The notes under the pieces are model-generated. The model saw only the letters and a program-made list of their open reading frames with translations, made no database searches and had not been told where the DNA came from. A DNA stretch of 64,000 bases from Kribbella sp. VKM Ac-2569 (GTDB taxonomy: Bacteria > Actinomycetota > Actinomycetes > Propionibacteriales > Kribbellaceae), in NCBI RefSeq assembly GCF_004216905.1, contig NZ_SGXJ01000002.1, positions 558,001 to 622,000 of the forward strand, given 5' to 3'. A program made the translations under genes and the position numbers. Below, in pieces: positions 8,203 to 15,223 of this stretch; positions within the stretch are counted from its first letter, which is position 1; each line of letters begins with the position of its first letter.

Positions 8203-8780
8203 TCGTCCACCGGAGTCCCACGGCGAGCAAGAACCGCGGTAGCAGCGTCCAGCAGCACCGCGCGGATCTCCGCATCGCCGGCCTGGAGATCGAGCTCGAT
8301 GGACATCGCGGCCCCGACCGCCTCGACCGCGGCCGCGGCCCGCAGCCGGTCGGCGGCCGTCGGGTCGGGGCCGGCCAGCCACAGCTGGAACCGGCGGCTC
8401 TGCGCGATCAGCTCGTCTAGGTCGTCCCCGAAGGCCGCGAGTACGGCGGCGATGTCGCGAAGAAGCGTCGGCCCGGTCGCCCGGTGCGCGATGATCACGT
8501 CGACGTACGCACCGAGGACCTCGCGCTCCGTCTCCGGCGACCACGGCAGCGTCTCCGAGAGCCGCAGTACCTGGAAGATGTCGTCCAGGAACGTGCCGAC
8601 GATCGCGCGCAGCAGCTGCTGCTTCGACGAGTAGTGGTAGTACAGCGACGCCTTGGTGATCCCGACCTGCTCGGCGATCTCGCGCAGGCTCGTCTTGTCG
8701 TACCCCTGGGTCGAGAACAGGTTGACCGCGGCGCGATGGATCTCCGCCTTGGTGTCCCGGGAACTCGTCGCGTGCTGCAC
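8199..8780 (-). CDS. TetR family transcriptional regulator of the MMPL locus
   Basis: 193 residues, GTG start. The N-terminal helix-turn-helix is clear (residues 30-52, TSLREIAEQVGITKASLYYHY, followed by SSKQQLL), and the C-terminal helical domain should bind an effector. It is divergent from the MMPL transporter gene, and the gap between them holds palindromic sites (8807-8847), so autorepression plus repression of the exporter is the likely arrangement. The downstream DUF1905 gene overlaps its stop codon by 4 nt. Confidence 0.92.
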   Translation of the reverse strand: MQHATSSRDTKAEIHRAAVNLFSTQGYDKTSLREIAEQVGITKASLYYHYSSKQQLLRAIVGTFLDDIFQVLRLSETLPWSPETEREVLGAYVDVIIAHRATGPTLLRDIAAVLAAFGDDLDELIAQSRRFQLWLAGPDPTAADRLRAAAAVEAVGAAMSIELDLQAGDAEIRAVLLDAATAVLARRGTPVDE

Positions 8781-8806
8781 GTCACCACTCTCTCATCTTC
8801 ACTCGC

Positions 8807-8847
8807 CTACCGGTCGGCAGGTAGTCTACCTACCGACCGGCAGGTAG
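8807..8847. promoter_or_regulatory. Double TetR-type operator
   Basis: Two imperfect palindromes lie side by side: 8807-8824 (CTACCGGTCGGCAGGTAG) and 8826-8847 (CTACCTACCGA...GGCAGGTAG, 9 of 11 positions matched per arm). The core ACCGACCGG is shared in inverted orientation. They sit between the TetR start at 8780 and the MMPL start at 8881, where a regulator would block both promoters. Confidence 0.8.
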
Positions 8848-8880
8848 ACAGTGTTCCAACCCTCAGGGAGGGGTCTCGGG

Positions 8881-11040
8881 GTGTTCACCAAACTCGGACG
8901 TTTCGTCGTCCACAACCCGTGGAAGGTGATCGCCGCGTGGGTGGTCGCGGCGGTCGCCGTGATCGCGTTCGCGCCGACACTCGCGGACGTCACGACCAAG
9001 GACCAGGCGGCGCTGCTGCCCGACAAGTACGAGTCGGTGCAGGCGCAGAAACTGGCTGCCGACGCGTTCGGGCAGACCAACGACGCGACCGCCAGCATCG
9101 TCGTCAAGCGGAACGCGGGCGGCGAACTGACTGCGGCCGACCAGGCCAAGGTCACCGAAGTGGCCGCCAAGATCACCGCGGCGAAGATCGATCGGGTCAC
9201 CGCCGCGATCACGGGCCCGCAGGCGGTCTCGCCGAACAAGCAGGTCCAGATCATCAGCGTCGGCCTCAAGGGCGCGCCGGACGAGCAGGCGGTGCTGGAC
9301 GCCGTACAGAAGATCCGTGACGTGACCGGCTCCACGCTCACCGGCGCCGATCTCGAGTACGGCGTGACCGGCGACGCCGCGCTGATGCTCGACAACCAGG
9401 ACGCGTTCGACAACGCCTTCATCGTGGTCGGAATCGCGACCGTCGTGCTGATCATCGGCCTGCTGCTGGTGATCTACCGCAGCCCGGTCGCCGCGTTCCT
9501 GCCGATCCTGACCGTCGGTCTGGTGTCGGCGATCGCGCCCGGCCTGATCGCGCTCGTCGCGAAGGCGACCGATCTGCAGGTCACGCAGGACCTGCAGACG
9601 ATCCTGACCGTCGTGCTGTACGGCGTCGGCACCGACTACATCCTGTTCTTGTTGTTCCGGTTCCGCGAACGCCTGCGCGCCGGCGAGGCGCCGAAGGAAG
9701 CGCTGGTGAACGCGGTCGCCCGGGTCGCCGAGGTGATCGTGTCGGCGGCGGGCGCGATCGTCGTCGCGTTCAGCGCCCTGCTGCTCGCGGTGTTCGGCGG
9801 GTTCAAGAGCCTCGGCCCGGGTCTCGCGATCGCGGTCGCAGTGATGGCGTTTGCGGCCATCACCCTGGTCCCGGCGGTCGTCTCGCTGCTCGGCCCGAAG
9901 GTGTTCTGGCCGTCGAAGTCGTGGCAGAAGACGCCGAAGGGCGCGATGTTCAAGCGGCTCGGCATGTTCACCGCGCGGCGTCCGGCGGTGGTCGCGGCGA
10001 TCTCCGGCGGCGTGATGGTCGTGCTCGCGCTCGGCTCGCTCGGGATGAAGGTCGACTACGACGCGTTCAGCCAGCTGCCGGACGGCACCGAGTCGTCCCG
10101 CGCCATCAAGGACCTGCAGGCGGGCTTCCCGGCCGGCGCGTTGAACCCGACCACGGTCTACGTCAAGAGCAATGACGGTACGCCGCTGGACCCGGCCGAG
10201 CTCACGGCGTACGCCGGAAAGCTGGCAAAAGTCGACGGTGTCGGCGGAGTGCTTCCGGCCGGCGCGGACGGCAGCATGGCGTTGCTGAACAAGGACAAGA
10301 CCGTTGCCCAGCTCAACGTCGTACTCAAGGATGCGCCGTACGCCACCGCGTCGCTGGATCTGGTCGACGGGAAGCTCCGGGAGGCCGCGCACGCCGAGGC
10401 GCCGGCCGGGACGACCACGCTGCTCGGTGGCGTGACGGCCAGCTACACCGACATCCGGGACGCCAACAGCAGGGACCTCTCGGTGATCTTCCCGGTCGCG
10501 GGCGGGCTGATCGCGGTCATCCTCGCGCTGCTGCTGCGGTCGCTGATCGCGCCGCTGGTGCTGATGTTCGCGGTGGTGCTGAGCTTCTTCAGCTCGATCG
10601 GTGCGACGGTGTTCGTGTTCCAGGGCGCCGCCGGTCATGCGGGCGTGACGTTCTCGCTGCCGATCATGCTGTACCTGTTCGTCGTTGCCATCGGCACCGA
10701 CTACAACATCCTGATGATCGCCCGGTTGCGTGAGGAGGCCGAACGCGGGACGGATCCACGCACCGCGGCCGACCGCGCGATCGAGCACGGCGGCCCGTCG
10801 GTGGCTGCGGCCGGGCTGATCCTGGCCGGCACGTTCTCGTCACTGATGCTGGCCGGTATGGCGCTGCTCACCGAGATGGGGTTCTCGGTTGCGGCCGGCA
10901 TCGTGATCTCGGCGTTCGTGATGTCGAGCTTCCTGGTGCCGAGTGTGATCGCCTTGCTCGGCCGCCGCGCCTGGTGGCCGCGCCGGATGAAGGTCAGCTC
11001 AGCTGTCCCCGACGAACGTGAGCTCGAACCGGTCGGCTGA
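8881..11040 (+). CDS. MMPL family (RND superfamily) membrane transporter
   Basis: 719-residue polytopic membrane protein with the internal duplication typical of MMPL proteins: one membrane helix, an extracytoplasmic domain (~40-170), five or six helices, then the same layout again. Both halves carry the signature GTDYxxxLxxRxREE (nt ~9628 and ~10696), whose Asp-Tyr pair belongs to the proton relay. Such proteins export lipids, siderophores or drugs. The GTG at 8881 is preferred to the GTG at 8851 because AGGGAGGGG lies just before it and because the first helix then starts at the usual distance. Regulation by the divergent TetR is likely. A strong hairpin follows. Confidence 0.92.
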   Translation: MFTKLGRFVVHNPWKVIAAWVVAAVAVIAFAPTLADVTTKDQAALLPDKYESVQAQKLAADAFGQTNDATASIVVKRNAGGELTAADQAKVTEVAAKITAAKIDRVTAAITGPQAVSPNKQVQIISVGLKGAPDEQAVLDAVQKIRDVTGSTLTGADLEYGVTGDAALMLDNQDAFDNAFIVVGIATVVLIIGLLLVIYRSPVAAFLPILTVGLVSAIAPGLIALVAKATDLQVTQDLQTILTVVLYGVGTDYILFLLFRFRERLRAGEAPKEALVNAVARVAEVIVSAAGAIVVAFSALLLAVFGGFKSLGPGLAIAVAVMAFAAITLVPAVVSLLGPKVFWPSKSWQKTPKGAMFKRLGMFTARRPAVVAAISGGVMVVLALGSLGMKVDYDAFSQLPDGTESSRAIKDLQAGFPAGALNPTTVYVKSNDGTPLDPAELTAYAGKLAKVDGVGGVLPAGADGSMALLNKDKTVAQLNVVLKDAPYATASLDLVDGKLREAAHAEAPAGTTTLLGGVTASYTDIRDANSRDLSVIFPVAGGLIAVILALLLRSLIAPLVLMFAVVLSFFSSIGATVFVFQGAAGHAGVTFSLPIMLYLFVVAIGTDYNILMIARLREEAERGTDPRTAADRAIEHGGPSVAAAGLILAGTFSSLMLAGMALLTEMGFSVAAGIVISAFVMSSFLVPSVIALLGRRAWWPRRMKVSSAVPDERELEPVG

Positions 11041-11074
11041 CTTGACCGGCTGACCACGTTGGTCTGCGAGAAAG

Positions 11075-11112
11075 GACGGGGTCCCGGACCGCTACCGGTC
11101 TGGGACCCCGTC
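11075..11112. terminator. Hairpin terminator after the MMPL gene
   Basis: Stem of 16 bp (GACGGGGTCCCGGACC with GGTCTGGGACCCCGTC, one G-U wobble) and a 6-nt loop. It lies just after the MMPL gene and overlaps the last codons of the convergent YczE gene, so it may serve both strands. Confidence 0.75.
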
Positions 11113-11772
11113 TACGCGCGCTTCAGGCGGACGGGTGAAGATCGGTAGCAGGATGTGGACGAGCGGGCCGATCGAGAGTGCGTAGACGACGGTGCCGACG
11201 CCGATCGAGCCGCCGAGCAGGAAGCCGGTGGCGAGGACGGTCAGCTCGAGCGACGTCCGGACGAGGCGGACGCTCAGACCGGTACGGCGTACCAGGCCGG
11301 TCATCAGGCCGTCGCGGGGACCGGGGCCGAACTGGGCGCCGATGTAGAGGGCGCCGGCCAGCGCGTTGAGGACGACACCGGACAGCATGAACACGATCCG
11401 CAGCCAGAGCGCGTCCGGGCGGTCGACCGTGGCCAGGGTCAGGTCGGTGACCAGGCCGATCACGATCGCGTTGCTGATCGTGCCGAGGCCGGGCCACTGG
11501 CGCAGCGGGATCCAGGCGAGCAGTACGACGAAGCTCATCGCGATCACCACGGTCCCGAAGCTGAGCGGGAGGTGCTTGGTGATGCCGGAGTGCAACACGT
11601 CCCACGGGTCGAGGCCGAGGTTGCCCTGGATCATCAGGCCCATCGAGGCGCCGTACAGGGTCAGGCCGACGTACAGCTGCACCAGGCGGCGCGGGAGGTG
11701 GCCTGCCTTCAGCTGCTCGATCGGGTTGAGGAGCGCGAGCTGACGTGGCGGGGCATCGGAGGTGGCGGTCAC
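11092..11772 (-). CDS. yczE: YczE-like integral membrane protein
   Basis: 226 residues with about five hydrophobic segments, including GLDPWDVLHSGI and IGAQFGPGPRDGLMTGL, which are characteristic of the YczE/YitT-related membrane proteins. The biochemical role is unknown; it is regularly encoded next to a MocR regulator of the YczR group, exactly as here (divergent). I chose the GTG at 11772 because the alternative ATG at 11805 would leave only 30 nt for two divergent promoters; the N-terminus remains uncertain. Confidence 0.85.
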   Translation of the reverse strand: MTATSDAPPRQLALLNPIEQLKAGHLPRRLVQLYVGLTLYGASMGLMIQGNLGLDPWDVLHSGITKHLPLSFGTVVIAMSFVVLLAWIPLRQWPGLGTISNAIVIGLVTDLTLATVDRPDALWLRIVFMLSGVVLNALAGALYIGAQFGPGPRDGLMTGLVRRTGLSVRLVRTSLELTVLATGFLLGGSIGVGTVVYALSIGPLVHILLPIFTRPPEARVDGVPDR

Positions 11773-11792
11773 GAGATCCAGTGTCCGGGGTA

Positions 11793-11837
11793 AGTGGCCT
11801 GGCATTCGATAGCCAGTTGCGCGATAGTGGACTGCAT
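11793..11837. promoter_or_regulatory. Candidate MocR operator (direct repeats)
   Basis: Two direct repeats, AGTGGCCTGGCAT (11793-11805) and AGTGGACTGCAT (11826-11837), 33 nt apart start to start (three helical turns), lie between the divergent YczE and MocR genes; the second runs into the MocR start codon. MocR proteins commonly bind spaced direct repeats. A GATAG pair (11808, 11823) is interleaved. Confidence 0.5.
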
Positions 11838-13278
11838 GCGAGCCCGTTATCTTCCCGCCAGTACGTTAAGCGGCCTGCTCGGCGAGTGGGCCAACGGGAC
11901 CGGTCCGGCGTACCGGCTCCTGGCCGAGCGGCTCCGGCTGCTGATCGCGGACGGGCGGATCATGCCCGGGTCGCGGCTGCCGAGCGAGCGCGAACTGACC
12001 GAGGCGCTCGGGGTCAGTCGTACGACGGTGGCCTCCGCCTATCGCTCGTTGCGTGACAGTGGGTACCTGACGAGCCGGCGTGGTTCGGGGAGCGTCACCG
12101 CGCTGCCGTCGAAGGTCGAGCCGGAGCTCGGGCGGCACCACGCGCCTGGTATCGACACCGACGGGCTGTACGACTTCACCTGCGCGGCGCCGGCCGCGGT
12201 GCCGGGGATCAGTACGGCGGTGGCGTCGGCGGCCGATGAGCTGCCGATGCACCTCGCCACACCCGGGTACCACCCGCAGGGCCTGCCGGTACTGCGTTCC
12301 GAGATCGCGGCGGCGTACTGCGAACGCGGGTTGCCGACGTCGGCGGATCAGATCATCGTCACCGCCGGGGCGCTCGCCGCGACGTCGATTGCGGTACGGG
12401 CGATCACGCAGATCGGCGACCGGGTCCTCACCGAGAGCCCGACGCATCCGAACTCGGTGGACGCGATCCGCCGCAGCGGTTGCCGCGTGGTCGCCGTACC
12501 GATGTCGCCCGGTGGCTGGGACCTGCCTTTGCTGGAGGCAACGATCCGGCAGACGGCGCCGCGGGCAGCGTGGATGGTGGTGGACTTCCAGAATCCGACC
12601 GGTTTCCTGATGTCTGCGGCGGATCGGCAGCGGCTGGCGCGGGCGTTCGCGCGGTCGCGGACAACGGCGATTGTGGACGAGACGCTGTTCGAGCTGTCGC
12701 TGGACGGGCAGGAGATGCCGCCGCCGTTCGCGTCGTACGACCCGGACGGGGTGATCACGGTCGGGTCGGTGAGCAAGTCGTTCTGGGGCGGGTTGCGGAT
12801 CGGGTGGATGCGGGTGCCGGAGGCGATGGTCGCGCGCGTGCTGGATGCGCGGGCGTCGATGGATCTCGGTGCGCCGGTGCTGGAGCAGTTGGTGGTCGCG
12901 GACCTTCTACGGAGCCGCGCCAGTCTGCTGCCGGAGCGGCGGGCGTCTCTGGCGCAGCGGCGGGATGCTTTGGCCGCCGCGGTGTCCGCCGAGCTGCCCT
13001 CGTGGAGGTTCCGGGTGCCGTCGGGCGGGTTGTCGCTCTGGTGCGAGCTCCCGGAACCGGTCGGCTCCAGCCTCGTCGGTGTCTCCCAGCGCAACGGCGC
13101 GCTCCTGGTCGCCGGGTCCCGCTTCTCCCCCGACGGCGGCCTCGAGTCCTTCATCCGCCTCCCGTTCACCCTGGACGTGGACTCGTTACGCGAGGGCGTC
13201 ACGCGCCTTGCCGCGTCGTACGCCTCCCTGACCACCGGCGCCGCCCCCACCCGCCGCCCCGGCGCGATGATCGCCTAG
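11836..13278 (+). CDS. MocR/YczR-type regulator (GntR HTH fused to aminotransferase-like domain)
   Basis: 480 residues. Residues ~15-85 are a winged helix of the GntR type (GSRLPSERELTEALGVSRTTVASAYRSL). The rest is a fold-type I aminotransferase domain with VTAGALAATSIAV, a VDFQNPTGF motif, DETLFELSL and the PLP lysine in SVSKSFWGG. MocR proteins sense PLP or a PLP adduct and usually have lost catalysis. The ATG at 11836 gives the usual N-terminus; the frame extends 14 codons further upstream. It is divergent from YczE, its probable target, and probably controls itself. Confidence 0.92.
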   Translation: MRARYLPASTLSGLLGEWANGTGPAYRLLAERLRLLIADGRIMPGSRLPSERELTEALGVSRTTVASAYRSLRDSGYLTSRRGSGSVTALPSKVEPELGRHHAPGIDTDGLYDFTCAAPAAVPGISTAVASAADELPMHLATPGYHPQGLPVLRSEIAAAYCERGLPTSADQIIVTAGALAATSIAVRAITQIGDRVLTESPTHPNSVDAIRRSGCRVVAVPMSPGGWDLPLLEATIRQTAPRAAWMVVDFQNPTGFLMSAADRQRLARAFARSRTTAIVDETLFELSLDGQEMPPPFASYDPDGVITVGSVSKSFWGGLRIGWMRVPEAMVARVLDARASMDLGAPVLEQLVVADLLRSRASLLPERRASLAQRRDALAAAVSAELPSWRFRVPSGGLSLWCELPEPVGSSLVGVSQRNGALLVAGSRFSPDGGLESFIRLPFTLDVDSLREGVTRLAASYASLTTGAAPTRRPGAMIA

Positions 13279-13279
13279 A

Positions 13280-13371
13280 GCGGACGCGCAGGCCATCACA
13301 ATTGGCCCCGTCTGCGGCGCGCACGCGGCGGGCCGCTCGGGTCGCGCGATTGTGATGGCCTGGCGGTCCGC
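13280..13371. repeat. Long-armed inverted repeat in an intergenic region
   Basis: Arms of 23 nt with three mismatches: 13280-13302 and 13349-13371. Their inner 13 nt (AGGCCATCACAAT / ATTGTGATGGCCT) are perfect. The 46-nt spacer is itself extremely GC-rich and could fold. It starts 2 nt after the MocR stop codon and ends 90 nt before msrA. It is too large for a simple terminator; a small palindromic mobile repeat, a structured RNA or a distant operator pair are all possible. Confidence 0.7.
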
Positions 13372-13460
13372 ACGTCATCGCGCCGTAAGGGGTACGGGGA
13401 AGGTTCGCCTGGTCAGGGGCGTTGAGGGACTATGAGAGTCACACTGCGAGAGGCGTGAGA

Positions 13461-14099
13461 ATGTCGTTCTTCACCCGCAACACCGCCATGGTCGAGCCGC
13501 AGGCCGCACTGCCCGGCCGGCCCACCCCCGGCTTCGCCGTACCGGACGAGAACATCGTCCTGCACACGCCGCAGACCGCTGCCGCGCCCGAGGGCTTCGA
13601 GGAGGTCTGGTTCGGCACCGGATGCTTCTGGGGCACCGAGGAGATCTTCTGGCAGCAGCCGGGCGTGTACACCACGGCCGTCGGGTACGCGGGCGGTTAC
13701 AGCCCGAACCCGTCGTACGAGGAAGTCTGCACCGGGCGCACCGGTCACGCCGAGGCCGTCCGGGTCGTGTACGACCCGACCAAGACCACCTTCACCGACC
13801 TGCTGAAGGTCTTCTGGGAGACCCATGACCCGACCCAGGGCATGCGGCAGGGCAACGACCTCGGTTCGCAGTACCGCTCGGCGATCTACTACACCACCGA
13901 CGCCCAGCGCGCCGAGGCCGAACGCACCCGCGACCTCTACGGCCCCGTCATCAAGCCCCTCGGCTACGACGACATCACCACCGAAATAGCCCCCGCCACC
14001 ACGTTCTACTACGCAGAGGCCCACCACCAGCAGTACCTCCACAAGAACCCCAACGGCTACAGGTGCCACAGCAACACCGGGGCGCCGTTCCCCGGCTGA
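13461..14099 (+). CDS. msrA: Peptide methionine sulfoxide reductase A
   Basis: 212 residues. Reduces the S-epimer of methionine sulfoxide in proteins. The catalytic cysteine is C55 in GCFWGTEE; YAGGYSPNPSYEEVCTGRTGHAE and THDPTQGMRQGNDLGSQYRS-like stretches are the family core, and C202 in GYRCHS near the C-terminus is the likely resolving cysteine. The first 45 residues are an extension shared by the longer actinobacterial MsrA forms. ATG with GAGAGGCG upstream. Recycling is expected through thioredoxin. A strong hairpin follows the gene. Confidence 0.95.
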   Translation: MSFFTRNTAMVEPQAALPGRPTPGFAVPDENIVLHTPQTAAAPEGFEEVWFGTGCFWGTEEIFWQQPGVYTTAVGYAGGYSPNPSYEEVCTGRTGHAEAVRVVYDPTKTTFTDLLKVFWETHDPTQGMRQGNDLGSQYRSAIYYTTDAQRAEAERTRDLYGPVIKPLGYDDITTEIAPATTFYYAEAHHQQYLHKNPNGYRCHSNTGAPFPG

Positions 14100-14118
14100 C
14101 GTCTGACGGATCCACCGC

Positions 14119-14151
14119 GATGCCCCTGGACTCTCTGAGTTCAGGGGCATC
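14119..14151. terminator. Bidirectional hairpin terminator
   Basis: GATGCCCCTG and CAGGGGCATC pair, with an additional ACTC/GAGT extension and a 3-nt loop. It lies between the ends of msrA (plus) and the LPG-synthase-TM protein (minus); its right end reaches the latter's stop codon. Confidence 0.85.
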
Positions 14152-15088
14152 AGGCATCTATGGCACTCCCGACTCGATCCGGCTGCGCCTCGGTCGGGCC
14201 GCGTGCACTGTCCCGGGCTCGCCGACGCGCAACCACCAGGACGACGGCTCCGGGCAGGGTTGCGACCAGCGCGAGTACGCCGTACACGACCGCGACGGTG
14301 ACGCCCAGCGCCGCGCCCAGCCCGACCGAACTGAACGCCCAGGCGGCCGCGCCCTCGCGCGGGCCCCAGCCTGCGATGTTCGTCGGCATCGCCGAGGCTG
14401 TCAGCACGACCAGTGCCAGAGGCAACAGCCGCGCCAGCGACACGTCCGCCCCGGTCGCCCGCACTGCGATCAGGAACACAGCTGCGTGGCCGAGCACGGC
14501 GACGGTGGACGCGAGCAGGATGCCTGGCCAAGCCCGCGGTGCGAGGACGGCGTCGCGGAGGTCGCTGGTGAAAGCGCGTCCGATCCGCGAGGAGAGGCGA
14601 CGTCGGTTCAGGCAGAGGGGTACGGCGATGAGCGCCACGCAGGCGACGACCACGACCGTCACGGCGACCGAGGGAACAAAGGAGCCGGCGGGCCAGGACA
14701 GCAGGAACAGCACTCCAACCGTCAGCACGATCTGTACCGCAAATCCCGATGCCCGCTCCCACGCGACGGACCGCAGGCTCCGGCCCAGGTCGCCGACCTC
14801 GCGCCCGTGGCGCAGGGCGCGGTGTACGTCGCCCATCACCCCGCCGGGCAGCGTGGCGTTGAGGAACTGGGACCGGTAGTACGCAGCCACCGCGGTCCTC
14901 AGCGGCATCTCGACGCCGAGCCCGCCGGCGACGAGCCTCCACCGCCATGCGCAGCACAACGTGGTCAGCGACGTGATTGCGAGGGCGCCGGCGAGCGACC
15001 AACCGGTCGTCAGTCGGAGCCCGTCGACAATTGGGCCCGTACCCACCCGCCACACGAGAACGGCGAGGATCGCGGCGCCGCCCGCCAC
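14150..15088 (-). CDS. Lysylphosphatidylglycerol-synthase TM-region family protein (flippase-like)
   Basis: 312-residue polytopic membrane protein (about seven or eight helices) of the PF03706 type: YYRSQFLNATLPGGVMGDVHRALRHG and the later TNIAGWGPREGAAAWAF are the conserved loop motifs. Members flip or help transfer lipid-linked substrates, or form the membrane part of MprF; the catalytic soluble domain of MprF is absent. GTG start; an in-frame stop lies 16 codons upstream and there is no ATG between. It is divergent from the phosphatidyltransferase-sulfatase fusion, which suggests a common envelope-lipid pathway. Confidence 0.85.
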   Translation of the reverse strand: MAGGAAILAVLVWRVGTGPIVDGLRLTTGWSLAGALAITSLTTLCCAWRWRLVAGGLGVEMPLRTAVAAYYRSQFLNATLPGGVMGDVHRALRHGREVGDLGRSLRSVAWERASGFAVQIVLTVGVLFLLSWPAGSFVPSVAVTVVVVACVALIAVPLCLNRRRLSSRIGRAFTSDLRDAVLAPRAWPGILLASTVAVLGHAAVFLIAVRATGADVSLARLLPLALVVLTASAMPTNIAGWGPREGAAAWAFSSVGLGAALGVTVAVVYGVLALVATLPGAVVLVVARRRARDSARGPTEAQPDRVGSAIDA

Positions 15089-15223
15089 GCGTGCCCAGGT
15101 CCAGATGCTTCGGCTGATGGCGATTCCGATCTCCTAGTCAGCGTCAGGCACCTTCTCCCGTCGGGATGAACCGGTGCGACGCTGTTCTCGTATGACTGTC
15201 GTACCTGCAGATACGGAGGCATT

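Noticed and set aside
8863..10788. 641-codon open frame on the minus strand across the MMPL gene
   Set aside because: It is a mirror of the GC3 pattern on the coding strand, rich in Arg, Asp, His and Glu, with no domain. The plus-strand frame encodes a complete MMPL transporter.
13280..13371. Simple rho-independent terminator of mocR
   Set aside because: Arms are separated by 46 nt and there is no T tract, unlike the compact hairpins elsewhere in the window; kept instead as a repeat of unknown role.
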